Assembly: GCF_023101165.1 (NCBI RefSeq) | Contig: NZ_CP078076.1 | Span: 2,542,001 to 2,606,000 of the forward strand | Length of the DNA: 64,000 bases | DNA from: Microbacterium sufflavum | GTDB lineage: Bacteria; Actinomycetota; Actinomycetes; Actinomycetales; Microbacteriaceae | Reading direction: 5' to 3' | Part shown: piece by piece, positions 41,393 to 50,016 of the stretch | How the letters are laid out: every line of letters begins with the position of its first letter | How positions within the stretch are numbered: the stretch's first letter is position 1 | The notes under the pieces: generated by a model | Told to the model about the DNA's origin: nothing | The model's input: the letters and a program-made list of their open reading frames with translations, nothing else | The model's database searches: none | Position numbers and translations under genes: made by a program

Positions 41393-43333
41393 GTGAGAGT
41401 CGCGATCGTCACCGAGTCCTTCCTTCCGCACATGAACGGCGTGACCGGATCCGTAATGCAGATCCTCCGCCATCTCGAGCGCCGTGGACACGAGGCGCAG
41501 GTCATCGCGCCGGCGGCGGAGGGCATGCCGCGCGAGCTCCACGGCGCTCGGATCACGGCGGTGCCGAGCATGCCCCTTCCCGGCTACCGCGACGTGCGGG
41601 TGGGCGCGTCCGCCCCGGCGCGGATCATCGCGAGCTGGGCCGACTTCCGACCGGACGTGGTGCACCTGGCGTCGCCGTTCGCCCTCGGGTGGCGGGGCGT
41701 GCTCGCGGCGGAGCGGCAGGGAGTCGCCGCGGTGGCCGCATACCAGACCGATGTCGTGTCCTACGCCGAGCGCTACCGCGTGGCCGCGACAGCGGGGATC
41801 GCGCAGGCGCACGTCACCCGGCTCCACCGGCGGGCCACCCTGACGCTGGCTCCGTCTGCCGAGTCCGCCCGACAGCTCGCTCAGCTCGGCGTCGACCGCC
41901 TCCGCCGCTGGGGGAGAGGCGTGGACGCGGAGCGGTTCCATCCGACGCGCCGCGACCCCGCTCTGCGTGCACGGTGGGGTGAGCAGACCGTGATCGGCTA
42001 TGTCGGGCGTCTGGCCCCGGAGAAGCAGGTGGAAGACCTGGCCGTGCTCGCCGGGATCCCCGGTACCCGTCTCGTCGTGGTCGGCGACGGCCCGAGCCGT
42101 GGGCGCCTGGAGCACCTTCTCCCTGACGCCCTGTTCCTGGGCCACCTCGACGGCGACGCGCTCGCCGCGGCCCTGGCGTCGTTCGACGTGTTCGTGCACC
42201 CGGGGGAGAGCGAGACCTTCGGGCAGACCCTGCAGGAAGCGCACGCGAGCGGCGTCCCCGTCGTCGCGACGGGGCGCGGGGGACCGCTCGACCTCGTACG
42301 CAGCGGAGTCGACGGCTGGCTCTACCCTCCCGGTGACCTGCGGGAGCTGCGCCGGCGCGTGGGCGAGCTCGCGGCCGATGCGCACACGCGGCGCGCGTTC
42401 GGCCGCGCCGGTCACGAGAGCGTCCAGGCGCGCAGCTGGGCGGCCGTCGGGGATCAGCTCCTCGGGCACTTCGCGGAGGCCGAGGAGCTGCACAGGACGG
42501 ACGCGGCGGCGCGTGCCCGTCGGCTCGTGCGGCCCGAGCCCACGCCACCCGTGCCGCCGGCGCGCTGGCGCAGATACGTCGCGCTGGGCGACTCGCTGAC
42601 GGAGGGACTGTGCGACCCGGGCGCGGATGGGGCGCTGCGGGGCTGGGCCGACCGACTGGCGCTGCTGCTCGCAGCGCGGGGCGGGTTGCATTACGCCAAC
42701 CTCGCCATCCGGTCGAAGCGCGTGCAGGACGTCTGCGGGGAGCAGCTCGAGCGCGCGCTGGAGCTCCGACCCGACCTGGTCTCGATCCTCGTGGGCGCGA
42801 ACGACCTGGTGAAGTACCGTGCCCCCGTGCCGACGCTCGCGGCACAGGTCGAGGGCGCGATCGTGCGACTGCGCGCCGGCGGCGCCGAGGTCGTGCTGGT
42901 GACGCCCTTCCTCCCCGGACGACGCGCGGCAGCCCTGTACGCGCGACGCTTCGCAGCTTTCGCGACCGCGCTCGCCGGGGTGGCCGCGCGGACCGGCGCC
43001 ATCCTGATCGACACCGACCTGCACCCCGCGCTCGCGGAGCGACCGCACTGGGGGGAGGATCTCGTGCACCTCAGCAGTCGCGGGCACCGGTTCCTCGCCT
43101 ATCGCGTCGGCGAGGTGCTCGGGGTTCCCCACGCCGAGGCCCTCGGCGCGCTCGACGCCGTGCTGCACGAGCACGAGTCGATCGGAGCCGGTGCGTGGTG
43201 GCGGCGGTACGCGCTGCCGTGGGTATGGCGTCGCCTGCACGGGAGGGCCGCGGGTGACGGCCGCCGCGCCAAGCACGACGACTACGTCTACCTCGGTCGC
43301 TCGTCCGTCGAGCGCGGCGCGCCGGTGGGCTGA
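41393..43333 (+). CDS. Fusion: GT4 glycosyltransferase with C-terminal SGNH/GDSL hydrolase
   Basis: The 646-residue protein joins two enzymes. Residues 1-375 are a GT-B glycosyltransferase of family 4: RVAIVTESFLPHMNGVTGSV, LAPEKQVEDL, and the E-x7-E motif in ESETFGQTLQE; it resembles MgtA/PimB mannosyltransferases. After a short Pro-rich linker (about 380-392), residues 393-600 are an SGNH hydrolase: GDSLTEG (block I Ser), VGANDLVK (block III) and EDLVHLSSRGH (Asp/His). No stop or frameshift is seen at the join. The GTG at 41393 gives the family start. Mannolipid or cell-wall glycan synthesis plus deacylation is a reasonable inference. Confidence 0.85.
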   Translation: MRVAIVTESFLPHMNGVTGSVMQILRHLERRGHEAQVIAPAAEGMPRELHGARITAVPSMPLPGYRDVRVGASAPARIIASWADFRPDVVHLASPFALGWRGVLAAERQGVAAVAAYQTDVVSYAERYRVAATAGIAQAHVTRLHRRATLTLAPSAESARQLAQLGVDRLRRWGRGVDAERFHPTRRDPALRARWGEQTVIGYVGRLAPEKQVEDLAVLAGIPGTRLVVVGDGPSRGRLEHLLPDALFLGHLDGDALAAALASFDVFVHPGESETFGQTLQEAHASGVPVVATGRGGPLDLVRSGVDGWLYPPGDLRELRRRVGELAADAHTRRAFGRAGHESVQARSWAAVGDQLLGHFAEAEELHRTDAAARARRLVRPEPTPPVPPARWRRYVALGDSLTEGLCDPGADGALRGWADRLALLLAARGGLHYANLAIRSKRVQDVCGEQLERALELRPDLVSILVGANDLVKYRAPVPTLAAQVEGAIVRLRAGGAEVVLVTPFLPGRRAAALYARRFAAFATALAGVAARTGAILIDTDLHPALAERPHWGEDLVHLSSRGHRFLAYRVGEVLGVPHAEALGALDAVLHEHESIGAGAWWRRYALPWVWRRLHGRAAGDGRRAKHDDYVYLGRSSVERGAPVG

Positions 43334-43348
43334 GCGCGGGGGTGGCGC

Positions 43349-44659
43349 TCAGCGACGACCCATGCCGCGGTACGTCCAACCGGCCGCACGCCACGCCGCG
43401 GCGTCGAGGCAGTTGCGGCCGTCGACCACGACTCGTCCGCGCACGAGCGACCCCGCATGCGCGGGGGAGAGCGCACGCCGGTACTCGTCCCACTCCGTCA
43501 CGACCACCACGGCGTCGGCCCCGCGGAGGGCCTCGTCCCGGTCGCTCGTGTATCCCAGCTGCGGGTGCAGGGCCCTGGCGTTGTCGATCGCCGCGGGGTC
43601 GGTGACCACGACGTCGGCGCCGAGGCCGCGCAGGCGCACGGCGACATCGAGCGCAGGGGAGTCGCGCACGTCGTCGCTGAAGGGTTTGAACGCGGCACCG
43701 AGCACCGCGATCCGGCGGCCGAACACCCGTCCGGCGAGGGCGTCGACCACGAGCTGCACCGCGCGGTCTCTGCGGCGGAGGTTGATCGCGTCCACCTCGT
43801 GCAGGAAGCCCACGGCCTCGCGCCGACCGAGCTCCTCCGCGCGCGCCGCGAACGCCCGGATGTCCTTGGGCAGGCAGCCGCCGCCGAATCCGATGCCGGA
43901 GCCGAGGTAGCGTGGCCCGATGCGCGTGTCGTGGCCGAGCGCCTCCGCGAGCAGGGCGATGTCGGCGTCCGCGGCCTCGGCGATCTCGGCCATGGCATTG
44001 ATGAACGAGATCTTGGTGGCGAGGAAGGCGTTGGCCGCTCCCTTCACCAGCTCGGCGGTGGCGAGGTCGGTCGCGAGGAAGGGGATTCCCGCCTCGATCG
44101 CGGCACGGTACACGTCGCGCAGGACCGCGACGGCGCGCTCGCCGGCTGCCCCGCTGTCCGTCCCCACCACGATCCGATCGGGGGTCAGGGTGTCGTGCAC
44201 GGCCCAGCCCTCCCGGAGGAACTCGGGGTTCCACGCCAGCGTCGCTCCGCGGTCGTGCACGAGTCCGGCGAGACGCGCGGCGGTGCCGACGGGAACCGTG
44301 GACTTGCCCGCCACCACGTCACCGGGGCGCAGGTGGGGGAGCAGCGCGTCGACGGCGGCGTCCACGAAGCGCAGGTCGGCGGCCGGGCCGTGCGGCTGCT
44401 GCGGCGTGCCGACGGCGAGGAAGTGCACGGTCGCGCCTGCCGCGTCCTCGATGCGGGTGCCGAAGCGGAGGCGCCCTGTCGCCCGACCCGACGCGAGGAG
44501 GTCGTCCAACTGCGGCTCGAAGAACGGGGCCTGCCCGCGGGAGAGCGCAGCCACGCGGCCCTCGTCGACGTCGACGCCGATCACCTCGTGTCCGAGCGAT
44601 GCCATGGCCGCGGCGTGCACGGCCCCGAGATACCCGCATCCGATCACTGACATGCGCAT
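43349..44659 (-). CDS. UDP-glucose 6-dehydrogenase
   Basis: The enzyme oxidises UDP-glucose to UDP-glucuronate with NAD. The 436-residue protein has MSVIGCGYLGAVHAAAMASLGHEV (NAD-binding), GTPQQPHG, WNPEFLREG, and GSGIGFGGGCLPKD containing the catalytic Cys near residue 258. A C-terminal UDP-binding domain follows. The ATG at 44659 gives the family start MRMSVIGCGYLG. It is convergent with the glycosyltransferase-SGNH fusion (15 bases between stops), and both may supply surface polysaccharide. Confidence 0.92.
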   Translation of the reverse strand: MRMSVIGCGYLGAVHAAAMASLGHEVIGVDVDEGRVAALSRGQAPFFEPQLDDLLASGRATGRLRFGTRIEDAAGATVHFLAVGTPQQPHGPAADLRFVDAAVDALLPHLRPGDVVAGKSTVPVGTAARLAGLVHDRGATLAWNPEFLREGWAVHDTLTPDRIVVGTDSGAAGERAVAVLRDVYRAAIEAGIPFLATDLATAELVKGAANAFLATKISFINAMAEIAEAADADIALLAEALGHDTRIGPRYLGSGIGFGGGCLPKDIRAFAARAEELGRREAVGFLHEVDAINLRRRDRAVQLVVDALAGRVFGRRIAVLGAAFKPFSDDVRDSPALDVAVRLRGLGADVVVTDPAAIDNARALHPQLGYTSDRDEALRGADAVVVVTEWDEYRRALSPAHAGSLVRGRVVVDGRNCLDAAAWRAAGWTYRGMGRR

Positions 44660-45021
44660 GGCCCCAGCAGAGCCGACGCCCTGGACGCACGGTCGACGGG
44701 AGGGTGAACACACCATGACCGGCGGGTGTCGACACTTTCGACGGCGAGAGCACGCGGGATCCGAGGACGTCGCTGGTAGGGTGGATCCGGTTGACTGCGG
44801 TCGACTGTATAACTTCACATCGACTCATGGAGCGATCGGCGGAGAAGCTGGTCCCCTGTGGTGGGTTCCTCGGCGTGGTTGTCGGGTGGCTTTCTACTGG
44901 TGGCCAGCGCAGGCGAGACTCGGGGAATCCCCGCGCGCCCGAACCCCACCGCATCCGCTCCTTCATGAACACCTCGCGCGTCACACGGGCCCGCGAGGCT
45001 AAACAAAGAAGGAGAGACCTC
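44660..45021 (+). promoter_or_regulatory. pnp upstream region and long structured leader
   Basis: This 362-base stretch has no supported gene. TAGGGT at 44777-44782 is a candidate -10, leaving a leader of more than 200 bases. GGTGGGTTC (44860-44868) can pair with GAACCCCACC (44941-44950, one bulge), enclosing a small hairpin CGGGG-N3-CCCCG at 44921-44933. AAGGAGAG (45009-45016) is the pnp ribosome-binding site. pnp leaders are processed for autoregulation in other bacteria. Confidence 0.5.
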
Positions 45022-47298
45022 TTGGAAGGTCCTGAAATCACCGCCACCGAGGCCGTTCTCGACAACGGCCGCTTCGGCACCCGCACCATCCGCTTCGAGA
45101 CCGGCCGCCTCGCGCAGCAGGCTCAGGGCGCTGTCGCCGCCTACCTCGACGGCGAGACCATGCTCCTCTCGGCCACCAGCGCGGGCAAGCACCCGCGCGA
45201 GGGCTTCGACTTCTTCCCGCTGACGGTCGACGTCGAGGAGCGGTCCTACGCCGCCGGCAAGATCCCCGGCTCGTTCTTCCGTCGTGAGGGTCGTCCCTCC
45301 ACGGAGGCGATCCTGGTCTGCCGTCTGATCGACCGTCCGCTGCGTCCGTCGTTCGTCGACGGCCTGCGCAACGAGGTCCAGATCGTCATCACGGTCCTCT
45401 CGATCGCGCCGGGCGAGTTCTACGACGCGCTGGCGATCAACGCCGCGTCCGCGTCGACCCAGATCTCGGGCCTGCCGTTCTCCGGCCCCGTCGCCGGTGT
45501 GCGCCTCGCGTTCATCCCCGGCCACGGCGAGCACGCCGACCAGTGGGTCGCGTTCCCGACGGCCGAGCAGGTGTCGGAGGCCGTGTTCGACCTGATCGTC
45601 GCCGGTCGCGTTGTCACCAAGGCCGACGGCTCCGAAGACGTCGCGATCATGATGGTCGAGGCCGAGGCGACCGAGGGCAGCTGGAACCTGATCAAGGCGG
45701 GCGCCACCAAGCCCGACGAGAGCGTCGTGGCCCAGGGCCTCGAGGCCTCGAAGCCGTTCATCGCCCAGCTCGTGAAGGCACAGGCCGAGCTCGCCGCCAC
45801 GGCGTCGAAGGAGCCGGGCGTCTACCCGGTCTTCCCGGCCTACAGCGATGAGGTCTACGACTTCGTGTCCGAGCGCGCGTTCGCCGAGCTGAGCGACGTC
45901 TACCAGATCGCCGACAAGACCGAGCGCCAGAACGCCGACGACGCCATCAAGGAGCGCGTCAAGGCCGAGCTCATCGAGGCCACCGAGGCGGGCTCGCTCC
46001 CGGCCGCGGCCCCGCTGGAGTTCTCCGCCGCGTACAAGTCGGTCACGAAGAAGATCGTCCGCGGGCGCATCCTCACCGAGGGCACCCGCATCGACGGCCG
46101 CGGGCTGGCGGACATCCGCCCGCTCGACGCCGAGGTGCAGGTCATCCCGCGCGTGCACGGCTCTGCGATCTTCCAGCGCGGCGAGACCCAGATCATGGGT
46201 GTCACCACGCTGAACATGCTCAAGATGGAGCAGCAGATCGACTCGCTGTCGCCCACGACCAGCAAGCGCTACATGCACCACTACAACTTCCCGCCCTACT
46301 CGACCGGTGAGACCGGCCGCGTGGGTTCGCCGAAGCGTCGCGAGATCGGGCACGGCTTCCTCGCCGAGCGCGCCCTCGTGCCGGTGCTGCCGAGCCGCGA
46401 GGAGTTCCCGTACGCGATCCGTCAGGTGTCCGAGGCGCTGAGCTCCAACGGCTCGACCTCGATGGGCTCCGTGTGCGCCTCGACCCTCTCGCTGCTGAAC
46501 GCGGGTGTGCCGCTGCGCGCTCCCGTCGCCGGCATCGCGATGGGCCTGGTCTCCGACGAGGTGAACGGAGAGACCCGTTACGCCGCGCTGACCGACATCC
46601 TGGGTGCGGAGGACGCGCTCGGCGACATGGACTTCAAGGTCGCCGGTACGAGCGAGTTCGTCACCGCCATCCAGCTCGACACGAAGCTCGACGGCATCCC
46701 GTCGTCGGTGCTCGCCGGCGCGCTGACCCAGGCCAAGGACGCCCGTCTGACGATCCTCAACGTCCTGAACGCCGCGATCGACGCTCCCGACGAGATGGCG
46801 CCCACCGCGCCGCGCGTCATCAGCGTGCAGATCCCGGTGGACAAGATCGGTGAGCTGATCGGCCCGAAGGGCAAGACGATCAACGCGATCCAGGACGAGA
46901 CCGGTGCGCAGATCTCCATCGAGGAGGACGGCACCGTCTACATCGGCGCGACCGACGGCCCCTCGGCCGAGGCCGCCCGTGCCCAGGTGAACGCGATCGC
47001 CAACCCCACCAACCCGGAGGTCGGCGAGCAGTTCCTCGGCACCGTCGTGAAGATCGCCACGTTCGGCGCCTTCATCTCGCTGCTGCCCGGCAAGGACGGC
47101 CTGCTGCACGTCACCGAGGTGCGCAAGCTCGCCGGTGGCAAGCGCGTGGAGAACGTCGAAGACGTCCTCTCGGTCGGTCAGAAGATCCTCGTCAAGATCA
47201 CGAAGATCGACGACCGCGGCAAGCTCTCGCTGGAGCCCGTGCTCGACGACGCCCCGGCCGCTGAGCAGGCGCCGTCGGACGAGGCCGTGGCGGAGTAA
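45022..47298 (+). CDS. pnp: Polyribonucleotide nucleotidyltransferase (PNPase)
   Basis: PNPase degrades RNA 3' to 5' by phosphorolysis and can add tails. The 758-residue protein has two RNase PH domains, the second with [12 protein letters not shown] and the catalytic Asp region [10 protein letters not shown], an alpha-helical domain, a KH domain ([18 protein letters not shown]) and a C-terminal S1 domain ([21 protein letters not shown]). The TTG at 45022 is chosen because AAGGAGAG lies six bases upstream and the protein then begins with [18 protein letters not shown]. It lies about 18 kb from rpsO, its usual neighbour. Confidence 0.97.
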   Translation: MEGPEITATEAVLDNGRFGTRTIRFETGRLAQQAQGAVAAYLDGETMLLSATSAGKHPREGFDFFPLTVDVEERSYAAGKIPGSFFRREGRPSTEAILVCRLIDRPLRPSFVDGLRNEVQIVITVLSIAPGEFYDALAINAASASTQISGLPFSGPVAGVRLAFIPGHGEHADQWVAFPTAEQVSEAVFDLIVAGRVVTKADGSEDVAIMMVEAEATEGSWNLIKAGATKPDESVVAQGLEASKPFIAQLVKAQAELAATASKEPGVYPVFPAYSDEVYDFVSERAFAELSDVYQIADKTERQNADDAIKERVKAELIEATEAGSLPAAAPLEFSAAYKSVTKKIVRGRILTEGTRIDGRGLADIRPLDAEVQVIPRVHGSAIFQRGETQIMGVTTLNMLKMEQQIDSLSPTTSKRYMHHYNFPPYSTGETGRVGSPKRREIGHGFLAERALVPVLPSREEFPYAIRQVSEALSSNGSTSMGSVCASTLSLLNAGVPLRAPVAGIAMGLVSDEVNGETRYAALTDILGAEDALGDMDFKVAGTSEFVTAIQLDTKLDGIPSSVLAGALTQAKDARLTILNVLNAAIDAPDEMAPTAPRVISVQIPVDKIGELIGPKGKTINAIQDETGAQISIEEDGTVYIGATDGPSAEAARAQVNAIANPTNPEVGEQFLGTVVKIATFGAFISLLPGKDGLLHVTEVRKLAGGKRVENVEDVLSVGQKILVKITKIDDRGKLSLEPVLDDAPAAEQAPSDEAVAE

Positions 47299-47316
47299 CT
47301 CCGCCCGTTCGTCTGG

Positions 47317-47350
47317 AGCCCGGCTCTCTCCGCGAGGAGGGGGCCGGGCT
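47317..47350 (+). terminator. pnp terminator
   Basis: AGCCCGGC (47317-47324) pairs with GCCGGGCT (47343-47350), with further pairing of CTCTC and GAGG segments inside, followed by TCGTCGTC. Confidence 0.75.
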
Positions 47351-47380
47351 TCGTCGTCGGCGATGTGATCAAAACGTTAT

Positions 47381-47392
47381 CGGAAGTTTCCG
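47381..47392 (+). promoter_or_regulatory. CGGAA-N2-TTCCG palindrome upstream of the aldo/keto-reductase-like gene
   Basis: A 12-base symmetric element follows the AT-rich segment GATCAAAACGTTAT. TACCCT about 45 bases downstream could be the -10. Possible operator; weak evidence. Confidence 0.3.
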
Positions 47393-47514
47393 CGCCGTTC
47401 CCCGGATTGGTCGGGACGTCGGCTGCGGTCGCATACCCTCGAAGTACGCACCGGGGGGTGCTAGTCAGGCAGCGAGGCAGGTCGGCACGCACCGATCGAT
47501 GCGGGGGTGAGAGT

Positions 47515-48543
47515 ATGCGGTTGTTCAGCGTAGGCGCAGGAACAGCGGCTGATCGCGCCGCGCAGGAACACGAGGACCACCCGTCCGCCCCCATCCCCAT
47601 CGTCGGCCCCGGCGTCGGCGAGGCCATCCGGCTCCCGCTCGGGGAGACCGGCTTCGAGACCTTCCCGCTCATGCTCGGCGCCGCCGAGTTCGGGTGGAAC
47701 GTCGACCTGGAGACGAGCCACGGCATCCTGGACCGCTACGCCGAGATCGGCGGGAACGCCATCCACACGGCCGATGGCTTCTCCGGTGGTCGCAGCGAGC
47801 ACATCCTCGGACAGTGGCTGCGGTCGCGAGACCAGCGGGACCGGGTCGTGTTGAGCGTCCGCATCGGCGCTCACGCCGACAACCCCGGACTCGGCTCGGT
47901 CAACCTCGTCCGCGCCGTCGAGGGATCGCTGACGCGGTTGGGCGTGGAGCGCATCGATGTGCTGTACCTCGACGCGACGCTCGATGCGACGACCAACCTG
48001 GAAGACACGCTCGCGACGGTCGAGTGGCTGATGGAGGCCGGCAAGATCGGCGCCGTCGGTGCCTACGGACTGAGCCCGGAGCGACTCGTGGAAGCGCGCA
48101 TCCTGGCCTCGGCCGGATACCCCCGCATCACGGTCATCGACGCGCCGTACAACCTCGTGCGGCGTCAGCCGTTCGAGGGTGACCTGCGGCTGGTGGCCGG
48201 AGCGCAGAACCTCGCGGTCACGCCCTCGCACGCTCTCGAGCACGGCTTCTTGTCGGGGCGTCACCGCAACAAGGCGCTCACCTCGCGCGGCGTGCGCGGG
48301 GAACAGCTGCGCGGCCACCTCAACCGGCGCGGCATCAAGATCCTCCGTGCACTCGACCAGGTGGCCGAGGAGCTCGGGGTGCCCGTGGCCGCGGTCTCGA
48401 TCGCCTGGCTCCTGGCGCAGCGCACGGTGACCGCGCCGATCGTGAACACGTTCGCGGCCGAGCAGGTGGACGAGCTCATGCAGGGTGCGGGTGTGGCACT
48501 GTCACGGAGTCAGGTGGCCGAGCTCTCCCGCGCGGGCAACTGA
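47515..48543 (+). CDS. Aldo/keto-reductase-fold protein with all four catalytic residues replaced
   Basis: The 342-residue protein is clearly an aldo/keto-reductase barrel: ETSHGILDRYAEIGGN, GGRSEHILGQWL, LVRAVEGSLTRLGVERID and AAVSIAWLLAQRTVTAPI align with the family. The catalytic tetrad is altered. DTADxY is HTADGF (Asp to His, Tyr to Phe), the Lys of ATK is Arg in SVR, and the His of YQLH is Asp in LYLD. The N-terminal 38 residues are an extra low-complexity leader. It is probably not a reductase and may be a binding or regulatory protein. The ATG at 47515 lacks a strong ribosome-binding site. Monocistronic by context. Confidence 0.8.
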   Translation: MRLFSVGAGTAADRAAQEHEDHPSAPIPIVGPGVGEAIRLPLGETGFETFPLMLGAAEFGWNVDLETSHGILDRYAEIGGNAIHTADGFSGGRSEHILGQWLRSRDQRDRVVLSVRIGAHADNPGLGSVNLVRAVEGSLTRLGVERIDVLYLDATLDATTNLEDTLATVEWLMEAGKIGAVGAYGLSPERLVEARILASAGYPRITVIDAPYNLVRRQPFEGDLRLVAGAQNLAVTPSHALEHGFLSGRHRNKALTSRGVRGEQLRGHLNRRGIKILRALDQVAEELGVPVAAVSIAWLLAQRTVTAPIVNTFAAEQVDELMQGAGVALSRSQVAELSRAGN

Positions 48544-48596
48544 ACGTCGGCCCACCCGTGACATAGGGTGGAGGAGAGGTCCGGCGGGAGCTGGCG

Positions 48597-48620
48597 ATGA
48601 AGCGAGCGAGCGAGTTGTGA
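48597..48620 (+). CDS. Possible seven-codon leader ORF overlapping the histidine phosphatase start
   Basis: ATG at 48597 preceded by GGGAG at eight bases opens MKRASEL and stops at TGA 48618-48620, which overlaps the GTG start at 48617 as GTGA. This is the arrangement of translational coupling by a micro-ORF. Too short to prove coding. Confidence 0.35.
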   Translation: MKRASEL

Positions 48621-49219
48621 CGCACTACATATATCTGGTCAGACACGGTGAACATCAGGATGCCGAGCACGGCCTCGCCGACGGACCCCTGTCGCCGCGC
48701 GGCCAGCGGCAGGCGGAGCTGATCGCCGACCGCCTGTCCGGGCTTCCGCTCGATGCGGTCTGGCACTCGCCGCTCCTGCGGGCGAACGAGACGGCGAGGG
48801 CGATCGCCGGACGTCTTCCGTCGGTCGATCCCGAGCCGACGGCGCTCCTGTTCGACTGCGTGCCCACGGGCATGACGGAGGAGACGCCCTCGGTGTTCGA
48901 GCCGTTCTTCGGCTCCGTCACGGAGGCGGAGATCGAGGCCGGCCGCGCGCAGATGTCCGATGCGGTCAACGAGTTCCTGGTCCGCAAGACCGGCGAGGTG
49001 CACGAGGTGCTCATCACGCACAACTTCGTGATCTCGTGGTTCGTGCGCGAGGTGCTGGCGGCGCCGGAGTGGCGCTGGATGACGTTGAACCAGTCGCACT
49101 GCGGTCTCACCGTGATCGCGCAGAAGCAGGGGCGTCCGTGGACGCTGCTCACTCACAACGACACCGGACACCTGCCCGTGGAGCTGCGCACCGGGATCCC
49201 CGACGCGCTCCTCGTGTGA
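48617..49219 (+). CDS. Histidine phosphatase superfamily protein
   Basis: The 200-residue protein is of the phosphoglycerate-mutase-like family. YLVRHGEH holds the catalytic RHG at residues 9-11, SPLLRANETA the second Arg, and LITHNFVISW the C-terminal His. It probably dephosphorylates a small molecule rather than acting as a glycolytic mutase. The GTG at 48617 places RHG at the usual distance from the N-terminus. The start overlaps a possible micro-ORF. A GC hairpin follows the stop. Confidence 0.88.
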   Translation: MTHYIYLVRHGEHQDAEHGLADGPLSPRGQRQAELIADRLSGLPLDAVWHSPLLRANETARAIAGRLPSVDPEPTALLFDCVPTGMTEETPSVFEPFFGSVTEAEIEAGRAQMSDAVNEFLVRKTGEVHEVLITHNFVISWFVREVLAAPEWRWMTLNQSHCGLTVIAQKQGRPWTLLTHNDTGHLPVELRTGIPDALLV

Positions 49220-49239
49220 CGGCGCGCCTCAGCGCGCCG
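49220..49239 (+). terminator. Hairpin after the histidine phosphatase gene
   Basis: CGGCGCGC and GCGCGCCG pair over 8 bp around a 4-base loop, directly after the stop. Confidence 0.6.
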
Positions 49240-49263
49240 CGGCTGCGGTCGCTCGCCCGGCCA

Positions 49264-49275
49264 TAGGCTGGACGC
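49264..49275 (+). promoter_or_regulatory. dapB -10 element abutting the ATG start
   Basis: TAGGCT at 49264-49269, six bases, ATG at 49276. Confidence 0.65.
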
Positions 49276-50016
49276 ATGACCACGAAGGTAGCCCTCGTCG
49301 GCGGAACCGGAAAGCTCGGGACGATCATCGGCTCGGTGATCGCGGAGCTCGACGGCTTCGCGGTGACCCGGGTCCTCGGTTCATCGAGCGATCTGTCGGA
49401 GTTGCAGGGGGCCGACCTCGTGGTGGATGCCTCCACGCCGCAGATCAGCGTCGACGTGGTGCGCACCGCGGTGGAGCAGGGCAGCAACGTGCTGGTGGCG
49501 ACGTCGGGCTGGTCGGCCGAGCGCATCGCTCTGGTGCGTCCGCTGGTCGACGCGGCGGGGACGGGTGCGGTCTTCATCCCGAACTTCTCGCTGGGATCCG
49601 TGCTCGGCTCGGCGCTGGCCGCCGCTGCGGCACCGTTCTTCGGATCGGCGGAGATCATCGAGGCGCACCGCGAGACGAAGATCGATTCGCCCAGCGGCAC
49701 GGCGGTCCGCACGGCCGAGCTGATCGCCGCGGCGCGGGCAGAGCAGGGTCCGGTCAGTGCGCCGCACGCGGATCAGCGGGCCCGCGGCCAGCAGGTCGCA
49801 AGCGTCCCGATCCATTCCCTCCGCCGTCCCGGCGTGATCGCGAAGCAGGAGGTGATCCTGTCTGGCCCTGGCGAGTCGCTCACCTTGACGCACGACACCA
49901 CCGACTCGGCCCTCGCGTACGCCCCGGGCATCCGGCTCGCCGTGCCGTATGCCGCGTCGGCGACCGGAGTGGTCGTCGGGCTGGAGAACATGATCGACCT
50001 CGGTCTGCGCTCGTGA
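49276..50016 (+). CDS. dapB: 4-hydroxy-tetrahydrodipicolinate reductase
   Basis: DapB reduces the DapA product with NAD(P)H in lysine/diaminopimelate synthesis. The 246-residue protein has the N-terminal VALVGGTGKLG (nucleotide binding), VATSGW where many have GTTG, and the substrate motif EAHRETKIDSPSGTA. In E. coli the last is EGHHRHKVDAPSGTA: the first His and the Lys are kept but the second His is Arg here. It is preceded by a leaderless-type promoter and followed by an overlapping membrane protein gene. Confidence 0.92.
   Translation: MTTKVALVGGTGKLGTIIGSVIAELDGFAVTRVLGSSSDLSELQGADLVVDASTPQISVDVVRTAVEQGSNVLVATSGWSAERIALVRPLVDAAGTGAVFIPNFSLGSVLGSALAAAAAPFFGSAEIIEAHRETKIDSPSGTAVRTAELIAAARAEQGPVSAPHADQRARGQQVASVPIHSLRRPGVIAKQEVILSGPGESLTLTHDTTDSALAYAPGIRLAVPYAASATGVVVGLENMIDLGLRS

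Noticed and set aside
41393..43333. Glycosyltransferase-SGNH fusion as a frameshift artefact
   Set aside because: Both domains are in the same frame with no stop and a natural Pro-rich linker; an artefact would require the two genes to have been in frame by chance. Kept as a finding with a read-level check.
26905..44659. The accessory stretch as one horizontally acquired island
   Set aside because: Base composition and codon use look like the flanks and there is no integrase, tRNA border or flanking repeat; piecemeal gene turnover is more likely.
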